Positions 6,444-15,185 of a stretch of 33,368 bases of DNA are shown here, in pieces. The DNA lies in assembly GCA_031289425.1 (NCBI GenBank), contig JAITPM010000052.1, positions 1 to 33,368 on the forward strand. Reading direction: 5' to 3'. The notes below the pieces were generated by a model. The model was not told the DNA's origin and ran no database searches. It worked only from the letters and a program-made list of their open reading frames with translations. The stretch is from Fusobacteriaceae bacterium. GTDB taxonomy: Bacteria; Fusobacteriota; Fusobacteriia; Fusobacteriales; Fusobacteriaceae. How positions within the stretch are numbered: position 1 is the stretch's first letter; each line of letters begins with the position of its first letter. Both the position numbers and the translations under genes were made by a program.

Positions 6444-8702
6444 TTACCCCCGAGTAACCTTAAACCTTTTCAATCTCAATGCATTAGTCAACACTGATAC
6501 CGAGCTCAAGCTCATGGCTGCCGCCGCAAATATCGGATTAAGTAATGGCCCGCCAAATAGGTATAACAATCCCGCAGCTATAGGAATTCCTATAACATTG
6601 TAGCCAAATGCCCAGAATAAATTTTGTTTTATATTCGTGATTGTTCTCTTGCTTAATTCTATTGCTGTTGGCACATCCATCAGATCAGACCGCATCAATA
6701 CTATATCGGCTGATTCCATAGCCACGTCTGTCCCAGAACCTATAGCTATACCTATATCGGCTTGAGCCAAAGCCGGTGCATCATTTATTCCGTCTCCTAC
6801 CATGGCCACTTTATAACCGGCATCTTGAAGTTTCTTGACTTCATTGGATTTATCTTGAGGCAATACTTCCGCAAGGACTTCATCTATATCCACTTGTCTT
6901 GCGATGGCTGCTGCCGTCTTTTTATTATCCCCTGTTATCATTACGACTTTTATTCCCATTTTATGTAGGCTCTTGATAGCTGCATAACTTGATTTTTTTA
7001 CAGTGTCCGCCACAGCTATTATTCCTTCCAATTTTCCATCTAATACCACATACATTGGTGTTTTCCCTTCAGATGCCAATATATCACTCTTTTCTTCGAA
7101 TTCTTTTAGAGAAATATTTTGTTCATCCAATAACTTTCTATTTCCTACGAGGACATCTCTTCCGTCTATTTTTGCTCTTATGCCTCTTCCTATGATGGCC
7201 TCAAAATCGGTCACATCCATGAGCCCTACTCCCTTTTCTTCGGCACCTTTGACTATAGCCTGACCAAGGGGATGCTCAGAAGATTTTTCAGCAGAAGCAG
7301 TTATTTTTAATAAGTAATCTCTTTCGGCCTCTTCATTGGACAATGTAACGATATCTGTCACTGTCGGTTTACCTTCGGTAATAGTGCCGGTTTTATCGAA
7401 AATTATTGTATTTATTTTATGAGCCGTTTCGAGAGCTTCCCCACCTTTTATTAGGATACCGTTTTCTGCCCCTTTACCTGTACCCACCATTATAGCTGTA
7501 GGTGTAGCCAGTCCCAGAGCACACGGACATGCGATTACCAGAATCGATATAAATATAGTGAGTGCAAATTCCACATTTTTGGTACCGATATACCAAGCTA
7601 TCCCTGCTACTAATGCTATTATACATACTATCGGAACGAAATAACCCGATACCACATCCGCCATTTTTGCAATGGGAGCCTTGGAATTTTGTGCATTTTC
7701 AACCAATTTTATTATTTGAGCCAAGGCAGTATCGCTGCCTATTTTTTCAGCCTTAAATTTAATTGTTCCATTTGTATTTAGAGAAGCTGCGTATACAGAA
7801 TCATTAGGATTTTTATCCACAGGCATACTCTCTCCTGTGAGCATAGACTCATCTATAGCAGTATGTCCCTCTATTACGACTCCGTCTACCGGTATTTTTG
7901 AGCCAGGCTTAACTACGATTATTTCTCCGATTTGTACTTCATCTATAGGTATTTCTTTTTCTATACCATTTTGAATGACAATCGCAGTTTTAGGTGCAAG
8001 CCCCATTAATTTCTTTATTGCTTCGCTTGTACGTCCTTTAGATACAGCTTCCAATGTTTTCCCCAATAGAATCAATGTAACTATAACTCCTGCACTCTCA
8101 AAGTAAAGTGAATCTACCGCTATAAAATTACCTACAATGATTTGCCACACATTCCATATACTGTAAAGAACAGCAGCAGCCGTACCTATCGCTATCAGAG
8201 AATCCATATTGGGACTTTTATTCAGCATAGCTTTAAATCCCATTGTATAAAACTTATACCCCACACTTACTACCGGTATGACTAACAATAACTCAACCAA
8301 TGCATAAATAAGCGGATAATTCATAGGGTCAAGTGCGCTCGGAAATGGCAACGTAACGATTTTTATCATAGGTGCCATTGCAATATACAAAAGTGGTGCA
8401 GCAAATATAGCGGCAACGGTAAATTTTCTCCATAACACCGTGATTTCTCTTTGTTTTCTTTCTCTATCTTCATCTACAGTATCTTTTTTTACTATCTCCA
8501 ACGCATGATATCCAGCTTTTTCCACTGCTGCCTGGATATTTGGTATGTCAACTATCTCAGGCTCATAATTAAATACCGCCTTTTCTGTCGCATAATTTAC
8601 TGATACTTTTTCTACTCCTTTCAGTCTCCCGATAGCTCTTTCTACCGCTTTGGCACATGCCGCACAGCTCATGCCTCGTATATCTAATACTTTACTCTCC
8701 AT
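6444..8702 (-). CDS. copA: Copper-exporting P1B-type ATPase CopA
   Basis: 752 residues. One N-terminal heavy-metal domain has GMSCAACAK (Cys13, Cys16). Membrane helices follow, then the actuator TGES, the intramembrane metal motif ACPCALGLATP, the phosphorylation site DKTGT, the nucleotide-domain SEHPLG and the hinge GDGINDAPAL. CPC with a single CxxC domain is the Cu(I)-exporter class (P1B-1); silver is also commonly carried. It pumps copper out of the cytosol using ATP. GAGGTG lies eight bases before the ATG. It is downstream of the HMA-DsbD-cupredoxin gene and upstream of the two-component pair. Confidence 0.96.
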   Translation of the reverse strand: MESKVLDIRGMSCAACAKAVERAIGRLKGVEKVSVNYATEKAVFNYEPEIVDIPNIQAAVEKAGYHALEIVKKDTVDEDRERKQREITVLWRKFTVAAIFAAPLLYIAMAPMIKIVTLPFPSALDPMNYPLIYALVELLLVIPVVSVGYKFYTMGFKAMLNKSPNMDSLIAIGTAAAVLYSIWNVWQIIVGNFIAVDSLYFESAGVIVTLILLGKTLEAVSKGRTSEAIKKLMGLAPKTAIVIQNGIEKEIPIDEVQIGEIIVVKPGSKIPVDGVVIEGHTAIDESMLTGESMPVDKNPNDSVYAASLNTNGTIKFKAEKIGSDTALAQIIKLVENAQNSKAPIAKMADVVSGYFVPIVCIIALVAGIAWYIGTKNVEFALTIFISILVIACPCALGLATPTAIMVGTGKGAENGILIKGGEALETAHKINTIIFDKTGTITEGKPTVTDIVTLSNEEAERDYLLKITASAEKSSEHPLGQAIVKGAEEKGVGLMDVTDFEAIIGRGIRAKIDGRDVLVGNRKLLDEQNISLKEFEEKSDILASEGKTPMYVVLDGKLEGIIAVADTVKKSSYAAIKSLHKMGIKVVMITGDNKKTAAAIARQVDIDEVLAEVLPQDKSNEVKKLQDAGYKVAMVGDGINDAPALAQADIGIAIGSGTDVAMESADIVLMRSDLMDVPTAIELSKRTITNIKQNLFWAFGYNVIGIPIAAGLLYLFGGPLLNPIFAAAAMSLSSVSVLTNALRLKRFKVTRG

Positions 8703-8743
8703 ATTATTTCACCTCTATATTTGATTAAGGGACATGCCCTTTT

Positions 8744-8833
8744 TTATTTTTTATCATCCCGCATAATTATCATAGCAATTATGATCCCAACAATCGGGAG
8801 CAAGCAGTGCCAATGAGTCAATAAAATATTCAT
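8744..8833 (-). CDS. 29-residue membrane peptide with HWHC motif
   Basis: Starts at ATG 8833, which overlaps the stop of the preceding gene (ATGA), with GAGGAGG five bases before the start, one of the best ribosome sites in the window. The peptide begins MNILLTHWHCLLPIVG and has a single hydrophobic span (about residues 11-24, ending IIIAMIIM) and a charged RDDKK tail. His7, His9 and Cys10 at the membrane edge could bind copper. It lies between the DsbD-cupredoxin fusion and copA. Short His/Cys membrane peptides occur beside copper exporters, but I cannot assign a named family. Coding status rests on the ribosome site, coupling and operon position. Confidence 0.65.
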   Translation of the reverse strand: MNILLTHWHCLLPIVGIIIAMIIMRDDKK

Positions 8834-10206
8834 TTTGCCTCCTCTGTTACTGTTATAGTTCCCCTTATCATTCCCATCCAACATGTATATGTAAATTTCC
8901 CCGCTTTTGTTGGTGTAAATTCAATAATGTTTTCACCTACTGTAAATCTGTGTTGTACTCCATATTCATTTATTACAGCCCTATTGTTACATCCATTGAT
9001 TGTTCCTTGAGGTGCCTCTATTACCCATTTTACCGGAATTCCTTTCTGGATTGTGATATTGGGGTATCCATATCTTGTGAGCGTACTCTTTACCAATTGA
9101 GTTCCATTTTCTATCGTGACCGAGTTTTCTGCTATTTTATCAGAGCTGGAACTAGACTTAGATGTAGAGATGATATTTGGTATAAATGATGATAAAGAAA
9201 ATCCTGATAAACTCCAACCATTTGAAAACATGGAAATCCCTAAAATAATGACTAATAATGACCCCACTCTCATAACATTTCCTGTAGATTTTTTACTCAA
9301 TACTGTGCTAAGTGCTCCCAATCCAAACATCAATGGCACTGTTCCCATGCTAAATAAAAACATAGATAACGCCCCTTTCATAGGATTTCCCGCTGATAGA
9401 GCATATAGCTGCATAGCTTGTAATGGTCCACATGGCATAAGGCCATTTAAAAGTCCTACATAAAAAGCATTCTTACTCTTTCCTTTTTTATCTACAATTT
9501 TTTTGGCAAATATGCTTGGCATTCTCAAGTTAAACTTTCTAAGTTTTGGGAAAACATTTAACATATTGAGACCCATGATTACCATAAATATTCCAGCCAT
9601 AATTTGTACAATCCCACGTAATGACCCAGATAAGCTTACAACAGAGCCAATAGCACCTATTATTCCCCCTATTACTGTATATGATGTAACACGTCCAAAA
9701 TTATATAAAAAACTTGGTTTCAAAGATGCGAATTTACCTTTATTTTCATCTTCATCCACCTTTGGCATACATCGAGAGATATTTATTCCACCGCACATAG
9801 CCACACAATGGAAAGAAGTCAATACTCCTATTACGAATAGCATTCCATAACTCATCCCGATCTCTGCCGTAGGGAATAAGTTAACGATTTGTAAAACTCC
9901 AAATTGTTTTAAAAGCACATACACTGAAATAACTATTAACAATATTCCTATTATGCTATCTTTCTCATTTCCTGATTCATTTCTCGATTCATCTTCTGAT
10001 AAAACATTGTAATCCAATTTTTTTATAATGTTTTTTATATTTTCTAATGTTATCACATCTGCATTGTAAGTTATGACTGCTGTTCCGTTATTATAACTCA
10101 CATTGGCATCATTTATTCCATTTGTTTTTTTCAATTTATTTTCTATAGTACTCTGGCACCCAGTACACGTCATACCGCCGATACGTATTTTTATTTTCTC
10201 TTTCAC
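8830..10206 (-). CDS. HMA / TauE-SafE (DsbD-like) / cupredoxin fusion, copper handling
   Basis: 458 residues with three parts. An N-terminal heavy-metal domain (1-67) has GGMTCTGC (Cys14, Cys17). A polytopic domain (about 80-320) has SFHCVAMCGG and NGLMPCGPLQAMQLYA, the paired Cys of the DsbD_2/SafE family. A C-terminal cupredoxin-like domain (about 360-455) ends FTYTCWMGMIRGTI, with Cys and Met ligands. Such fusions are linked to copper traffic in the membrane and delivery to or capture by an outer cupredoxin. The start is GTG at 10206 with GGAGG twelve bases upstream. It lies between the LDCC mini-protein and the HWHC peptide. Direction of transport is not shown by sequence. Confidence 0.88.
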   Translation of the reverse strand: MKEKIKIRIGGMTCTGCQSTIENKLKKTNGINDANVSYNNGTAVITYNADVITLENIKNIIKKLDYNVLSEDESRNESGNEKDSIIGILLIVISVYVLLKQFGVLQIVNLFPTAEIGMSYGMLFVIGVLTSFHCVAMCGGINISRCMPKVDEDENKGKFASLKPSFLYNFGRVTSYTVIGGIIGAIGSVVSLSGSLRGIVQIMAGIFMVIMGLNMLNVFPKLRKFNLRMPSIFAKKIVDKKGKSKNAFYVGLLNGLMPCGPLQAMQLYALSAGNPMKGALSMFLFSMGTVPLMFGLGALSTVLSKKSTGNVMRVGSLLVIILGISMFSNGWSLSGFSLSSFIPNIISTSKSSSSSDKIAENSVTIENGTQLVKSTLTRYGYPNITIQKGIPVKWVIEAPQGTINGCNNRAVINEYGVQHRFTVGENIIEFTPTKAGKFTYTCWMGMIRGTITVTEEAK

Positions 10207-10251
10207 AATTACAGTACACCTCCATAATTTTATTTTAAAGTCTTATTATTT

Positions 10252-10392
10252 TTAATTTTTTTTATTCGGAACCTCTTCCCTATTTAAAGTACAACAATCA
10301 GGTGTATTTCCCTTAAATAATTCATCATTTCCCTTTCCCATCCTAGATAAATATTGTTCTATCAATTTTTTTATACTTAATAATATTGACAT
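10252..10392 (-). CDS. LDCC-type putative metal-binding mini-protein
   Basis: 46 residues from ATG 10392, with GAGGAGG eight bases upstream. The N-terminal half is basic/amphipathic (SILLSIKKLIEQYLSRMGKG); the second half carries TPDCCTLN, a vicinal Cys pair after Asp. This matches the short proteins described as LDCC-motif putative metal-binding proteins found by copper genes in low-GC anaerobes (here PDCC). It is the first gene of the copper operon, 45 bases before the HMA-DsbD-cupredoxin gene. Likely a cytosolic copper buffer or carrier; the function is inferred. Confidence 0.7.
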   Translation of the reverse strand: MSILLSIKKLIEQYLSRMGKGNDELFKGNTPDCCTLNREEVPNKKN

Positions 10393-10464
10393 ATAGTAAG
10401 CCTCCTCATAATTTTTCATATTTAGTTCTTCTTACTTAATAACTTATCATTAAGATGTGTAGGA

Positions 10465-10470
10465 ATTATA
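10465..10470 (-). promoter_or_regulatory. Candidate -10 of the copper operon
   Basis: A minus-strand TATAAT lies about 70 bases upstream of the first gene's ATG. No good -35 sits 16-18 bases further up, as expected if an activator such as the response regulator is needed. No CopY or CsoR box was seen. Confidence 0.35.
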
Positions 10471-10511
10471 TGGATGGAAAAAAATTTATTTTTTTATATA
10501 TTTAAAAATAA

Positions 10512-10532
10512 GGTTGGCAAAATTCACCAACC
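10512..10532 (-). terminator. Intrinsic terminator of the purine operon
   Basis: GGTTGG and CCAACC form a 6-bp stem around a nine-base loop, followed on the minus strand by TTATTTTT. It lies 57 bases after the stop of the amidase gene and before the copper operon promoter, so it closes the purine transcript. Confidence 0.8.
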
Positions 10533-10589
10533 CCTTTCTTTTAAATTATAACATATTAGCAACTTTTGTCAATAAAAACTAATAGAACC

Positions 10590-11387
10590 CTACTTATAAA
10601 TCTCCACCCTCCGCAACCTAAAGTACGGTTTTTCTTTCCGAATAACACCACTTAAACCAAGGTCAATTTCTGCATACAATATTTGTTCTTCTTCATCAGC
10701 TTTTCCAACAACATCACCGTTAGGGTCAACCACTATGGATTGCCCGATAAAGTTCATCTTATCCTCTTGCCCAACACGGTTGCACATAGCAATAAACACA
10801 CTGCTATGCATAGCCTGAACTCGGATTTCCCATTCAAACATTTCCAATGGTTCCCCCTCCGTATTTGCAGTAGGAATAAGGATTAAATCAGCTCCCATAG
10901 CAACACAAGTACGTATGCTTTCAGGTATATGTCTATCAAAACAAATAACAATCCCTACTTTTCCAAATGGAGTATCATAAACTTTAAAACCATCATTAGC
11001 AGGTGCATAATAATCTTGCTCATAAAAACACTGACATTGCATAATGTGTACCATCTTAGAAATTCCCAAAAGTTCGCCATTTGCATCAATCATTAGAGAA
11101 GCATCATAATATTTGTCTCCTTCCTTCAGGTAAAAATTAGGAGAAACTATGATCCCCAGCTCTTTACTTTTAGCTGATATTTCACGGATAAAGCTATGCT
11201 TTATATCCAATGCACATTGTTTCATATCCAACCCTTCATATTGAGGAAAAAAAGGATAAAATTGTAGTTCCGGAAAGAAAATCAAATCCGCCTTATTTGA
11301 AGCAGCCTGTTCCATTGCACGTAACGTTACCTGCAAGTTTTCTTCGATACTTTTCTGCATTTTTATTTGTGCTAATGCGATTTTCAT
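10590..11387 (-). CDS. Nitrilase-superfamily carbon-nitrogen hydrolase
   Basis: 265 residues with the nitrilase triad: Glu40 (FFPELQFYPF), Lys111 (GISKMVHI) and Cys149 (IVICFDRHIPES). The overall form is closest to N-carbamoylputrescine amidase or N-carbamoyl-amino-acid hydrolase types, which cleave C-N bonds of carbamoyl or amide compounds in the cytosol. The substrate cannot be set from sequence. AGGAGGT lies nine bases before the ATG. It starts 36 bases after the yerC-like gene with no terminator between, so it is the last gene of the purine operon. A role in recovering ammonia or carbamoyl groups near purine metabolism is only a guess. Confidence 0.85.
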   Translation of the reverse strand: MKIALAQIKMQKSIEENLQVTLRAMEQAASNKADLIFFPELQFYPFFPQYEGLDMKQCALDIKHSFIREISAKSKELGIIVSPNFYLKEGDKYYDASLMIDANGELLGISKMVHIMQCQCFYEQDYYAPANDGFKVYDTPFGKVGIVICFDRHIPESIRTCVAMGADLILIPTANTEGEPLEMFEWEIRVQAMHSSVFIAMCNRVGQEDKMNFIGQSIVVDPNGDVVGKADEEEQILYAEIDLGLSGVIRKEKPYFRLRRVEIYK

Positions 11388-11423
11388 TTTATTGCTACCT
11401 CCTAAAATCTACAAACACCCACC

Positions 11424-11708
11424 TTATTTTTTTACCCTATCAATTATCATTTTATAACCACCCGGTCCATATTTGAGCGATCTGCTGACACGACTCAAAG
11501 TAGCTGATGAGATTTCAAGTTTTTTAAGTATTTCTTCATAAGTAAAACCTCTATCTAATAATTTAGCCGACTCAAGTCTGACAGCCATAGATTCAATCTC
11601 TTTATAGGTGCAAATATCTTCAAAAAAGTTATAACATTCATTTACATTTTTAAGCTCTAATATAGCACGAAATAATTTATCATTGCTTTCATTTCTAAAA
11701 TTATTCAA
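11424..11708 (-). CDS. YerC/YecD-family TrpR-like regulator
   Basis: Short all-helical TrpR-superfamily protein: KLFRAILELKNVNECYNFFEDIC is followed by the HTH region AVRLESAKLLDRGFTYEEI...ISSATLSRVSRSLKYGPGGY, close to B. subtilis YerC. An ATG at 11723 exists, but GGGAGG lies just after it and six bases before a TTG at 11706-11708, so TTG is the likely start (94 residues, the usual length). It follows purD by 44 bases and precedes the amidase. YerC proteins have been linked to purine and energy gene control in Bacillus; a regulatory role on this operon is plausible from position but unproven. Confidence 0.82.
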   Translation of the reverse strand: MNNFRNESNDKLFRAILELKNVNECYNFFEDICTYKEIESMAVRLESAKLLDRGFTYEEILKKLEISSATLSRVSRSLKYGPGGYKMIIDRVKK

Positions 11709-11766
11709 TATAATCCCTCCCATATAAACTGTTTAATACTTTACTTCATCAGATTATAAAATTATT

Positions 11767-13035
11767 TTAAAAATTTTGCAATATTTTTTTTATATTTCCT
11801 ATATCTTTTCTACAATATTTTCCTGCAAATTCTATTTTTTCTGCGTCTTTATAAGCTTTTTCTTTTGCTTCATCCAAGTTTTTACCAATACCCACTATAT
11901 TTAAAACTCTTCCGCCATTTGTAAAAAGTTTTTTATTTTTTTCAACAGCTCCTGCTATAAATATAATATTTTCTATTTTATCAAGCCCTGTTATCTCGTA
12001 CCCCTTTTTATAACTTTCAGGATATCCTCCTGATGCCAATACTACACAACAGGCAGTATTTTTACTCCATTTTATATCTATATTTCTCAAGTTTTTATCT
12101 ATTCCACACTCCAATATATTGAGCAAATCACTCTCTAATAGAGGTAAAATTACCTGTGTTTCCGGGTCGCCCATTCTCATATTGTATTCCAGTAAATATA
12201 CACCTTTTTTTGTTATCATTAACCCAAAGAAGATAACTCCGGAAAAATCCATTTTTTCAGATTTTATTCCATTTAGAGTGGGCTCCATTATATCTTTTAC
12301 AAAGAGTTCATATACTTTTTCAGTAACGTATGGATTAGGCGCAATCGTACCCATTCCTCCTGTATTCAATCCAGTTTCATTTTCACCTATTTTCTTATGA
12401 TCTTTAGCTGATATAAATGGAATTATCACATCAGAATCTGTCACTGATAAAATAGATGCTTCTACTCCATCTAAAAATTCCTCTACGACAATTTTATCTC
12501 CGGCATCTTTAAATACCCTATTTACCATTATTTCATCAATCGCTTTTAGAGATTCATCTATATTCTGACAGATAAGTACTCCTTTTCCGGCAGCCAATCC
12601 ACTCGCTTTTATAACTAAAGGATGGTCACAGATTTTTATATAATCTTCCGCCTTTTGCGGGTCATTAAATACCTTATAATCGGCCGTTTTTATCCCATAT
12701 TTATCCATAAAATCTTTGGCATAAGCTTTTGAGCCTTCGAGCAGAGCTGCTTTTCTGTCGGGTCCAAATATTTTTAAGTTTTTCTCTTTAAACCTATCCA
12801 CAATGCCGGCAACAAGTAATTCCTCACTTCCGACTATAGTAAGGTCAATTTTTTCACTTTCTGCAAAATTCAAGATTTCATCTATAGAAAATATCTCTAC
12901 ATTTTCACATCTATCAAGTATTTCTGTACCACCATTTCCCGGTGCACAATAAATTTTTTTTACATTTTTATTTTGTGCTATTTTCCAACATATGGCATGT
13001 TCTCTTCCACCACTACCCACAACCAAAATTTTCAT
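11767..13035 (-). CDS. purD: Phosphoribosylamine-glycine ligase (GARS)
   Basis: 422 residues, normal family length. The N-terminus has VGSGGREHAICWKI and APGNGG; the ATP-grasp core has KASGLAAGKGVLIC, VEEFLDGVEASI, GMGTIAPNPYV and YLLEYNMRMGDPETQ. It makes glycinamide ribonucleotide from phosphoribosylamine, glycine and ATP, the second step of purine synthesis. GAGG lies before the ATG. The gap to purH is 66 bases, the largest between pathway genes in the operon, with no clear terminator. Confidence 0.97.
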   Translation of the reverse strand: MKILVVGSGGREHAICWKIAQNKNVKKIYCAPGNGGTEILDRCENVEIFSIDEILNFAESEKIDLTIVGSEELLVAGIVDRFKEKNLKIFGPDRKAALLEGSKAYAKDFMDKYGIKTADYKVFNDPQKAEDYIKICDHPLVIKASGLAAGKGVLICQNIDESLKAIDEIMVNRVFKDAGDKIVVEEFLDGVEASILSVTDSDVIIPFISAKDHKKIGENETGLNTGGMGTIAPNPYVTEKVYELFVKDIMEPTLNGIKSEKMDFSGVIFFGLMITKKGVYLLEYNMRMGDPETQVILPLLESDLLNILECGIDKNLRNIDIKWSKNTACCVVLASGGYPESYKKGYEITGLDKIENIIFIAGAVEKNKKLFTNGGRVLNIVGIGKNLDEAKEKAYKDAEKIEFAGKYCRKDIGNIKKILQNF

Positions 13036-13101
13036 AAAATTACCTCTTTCTCACTTTATTCTCCTGTTAACACCTAAATAAAAATTATACTCAATCTATT
13101 C

Positions 13102-14595
13102 TTAGTGTTTGAAATGTCTTATACTGGTAAATACCATTGATATCCCGTACTCATCACAAGCATCTATAGATTCCTTGTCTCTCATACTGCCACCAGGTTG
13201 TATAATAGCCTTTATACCGGCCTTTGCAGCTGTGTCCACCACATCCCTAAATGGGAAAAAAGCATCAGAGGCCAATATAACTCCGGTTTTTGCTCTCTCA
13301 AGTGCTTGCTCTGTAGGCCAAATCCTATTAGTTTCGCCATTACCTATTCCTATAGCCATTTTATCTTTGACCACAACGATAGCATTAGATTTTGAATATT
13401 TTACTACCTTCATACCGAATATCAAATTTTCCATTTCTTCTGCAGTCGGTATTTTCTTTGTGACTACTTTGTATTCATTTGCGAATACTGTATCCTCATC
13501 TTGTATCAATAATCCACCATCGACTTTGACCAGGTTTATTTTATCCAAAGGTTTAAAGTTACATTTTATTACTCTCAAATTCTTCTTTGTCCTCAAAACT
13601 TCCAATGCATCTTCATCAAATTCAGGAGCTATTACAATTTCCAAGAAAATTTTTATCATTTCTTCTGCAGTTTTCTTATCGACTTTCTTATTTATAGCAA
13701 CTATACCGCCAAAAATCGAAGTTGGGTCACAATTGTAAGTTTTCATATATGCATCATAAGAACTTTCTCCTACAGCAACTCCGCATGGAGTAGAATGTTT
13801 TAGGCCACAACAAGCATATTCGTCAAATTCACTCACAACTTTCCAAGCAATATCCATATCTCTTAAATTATTAAAAGATAATTCTTTCCCGTTCAATATA
13901 TCAAAATCTTTCATAGCACCGTTTTCTGTAGTAGATACATAATAAGCCGCATCTTGATGAGGATTTTCACCATATCTCAAATCCATCATTTTTTTATAGG
14001 ATAAACTCAAGTATCGAGGATATTTTTCATCTAATAAGAAGTTGGAAATAGCGGCATCATATGCAGATGTAAGATTAAAGACTTTCCCAGCCAATCGCTT
14101 TTTAGTTTCTATAGTGACATCCCCATTTTTCATTTCATCCATCACGATTTTATAATCAGCTACATCGCTAATTACGACTACATCTTTGAAAGATTTCGCA
14201 GCAGAACGAAGCATAGTAGGTCCACCGATATCAATAAATTCTACTTTTTCATCAAACTCCAAATCCTCTTGCACTTTATCAAAAAACGGGTATAAATTTA
14301 CAATTACAAAGTCAATAGTCTCAATTCCCCTGGCTTTGATAGTATCCATATGATCTTTATTGGCTCTTATTGCAAGTATCCCACCATGAATAACAGGGTG
14401 CAATGTCTTCACTCTACCATCCAACATTTCAGGCGCCTTTGTAACTTCTGCCACCTCTATCACAGGAACAGAATTTTCCTTCAAATATTTATAAGTACCA
14501 CCTGTAGATATTATCTCTATATCTTTTGAAACCAAAAAATTCGCAAATTCTACTATTCCCGTTTTATCAAATACTGATATCAACGCTCTTTTCAT
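13102..14595 (-). CDS. purH: Bifunctional AICAR formyltransferase / IMP cyclohydrolase
   Basis: 497 residues. An MGS-like cyclohydrolase domain starts at residue 1 ([35 protein letters not shown]). The formyltransferase domain has [39 protein letters not shown] and [11 protein letters not shown]. It carries out the last two steps to IMP and uses 10-formyl-THF supplied by Fhs at the head of the same operon. AAGGAGG lies before the ATG; 14 bases separate it from purN. Confidence 0.97.
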   Translation of the reverse strand: MKRALISVFDKTGIVEFANFLVSKDIEIISTGGTYKYLKENSVPVIEVAEVTKAPEMLDGRVKTLHPVIHGGILAIRANKDHMDTIKARGIETIDFVIVNLYPFFDKVQEDLEFDEKVEFIDIGGPTMLRSAAKSFKDVVVISDVADYKIVMDEMKNGDVTIETKKRLAGKVFNLTSAYDAAISNFLLDEKYPRYLSLSYKKMMDLRYGENPHQDAAYYVSTTENGAMKDFDILNGKELSFNNLRDMDIAWKVVSEFDEYACCGLKHSTPCGVAVGESSYDAYMKTYNCDPTSIFGGIVAINKKVDKKTAEEMIKIFLEIVIAPEFDEDALEVLRTKKNLRVIKCNFKPLDKINLVKVDGGLLIQDEDTVFANEYKVVTKKIPTAEEMENLIFGMKVVKYSKSNAIVVVKDKMAIGIGNGETNRIWPTEQALERAKTGVILASDAFFPFRDVVDTAAKAGIKAIIQPGGSMRDKESIDACDEYGISMVFTSIRHFKH

Positions 14596-14609
14596 ACATC
14601 CTCCTTAAA

Positions 14610-15185
14610 TTATTTCTTTTTTATTATCTCCCCAATAGCCCGAGGCAACAACTTATGTTCCTCTACCAATACCCGTTTTTGCAATACTTCCGCAGTATCA
14701 GAAGAAAATACCTGGACTTTTGCCTGCAAAATTATTTGCCCGCTATCTACTCCACTATCCACATAATGGACTGTACAACCGCTCTCTTTTTCTTTATTTG
14801 CTACGACAGCTTCATGTACTTTAAGCCCATACATTCCTTTCCCTCCAAATTTTGGTAAAAGAGAAGGATGAATATTTATAATTTTATTTTTCCATTTTTC
14901 TACAAATTTTTCATCTATTATAGATAAAAATCCGGCTAAAACCACCAAATCTATCTCTTTTGTAGCTAATATATTATTAATTTCTTCACACAGATTGTTT
15001 TTATATATTTTTCTATCTACGAGGACACCCTCTATGCCGTTTTCTTTCGCTCTGTCTATCCCGTAACAAGGCCTGTCCCCTATAACAATTTCGAGTTTAC
15101 AATTTAAATTTCCATTTTTTATATTATTTATTATAGATTGTAAATTGCTTCCACTTCCGGAAACTAAAACCGCTATTTTAAACAT
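14610..15185 (-). CDS. purN: Phosphoribosylglycinamide formyltransferase
   Basis: 191 residues: VLVSGSGSNLQSII, LAGFLSIIDEKF, INIHPSLLPKFGGKGMYG (catalytic Asn-His-type block), HEAVV and TVHYVDSGVDSGQII. It transfers formyl from 10-formyl-THF to GAR. The start lies inside the end of purM (13-base overlap), which couples their translation. No PurT alternative is seen here, so this step depends on folate and so on Fhs. Confidence 0.96.
   Translation of the reverse strand: MFKIAVLVSGSGSNLQSIINNIKNGNLNCKLEIVIGDRPCYGIDRAKENGIEGVLVDRKIYKNNLCEEINNILATKEIDLVVLAGFLSIIDEKFVEKWKNKIINIHPSLLPKFGGKGMYGLKVHEAVVANKEKESGCTVHYVDSGVDSGQIILQAKVQVFSSDTAEVLQKRVLVEEHKLLPRAIGEIIKKK

Noticed and set aside
8722-8741. 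AAGGG/CCCTT hairpin between the small peptide and copA as a terminator
   Set aside because: The T-run is on the plus strand, where no gene ends; on the transcribed minus strand the run is on the wrong side.
13109-13738. 209-codon plus-strand frame opposite purH
   Set aside because: Antisense to conserved AICAR formyltransferase motifs; no ribosome site.
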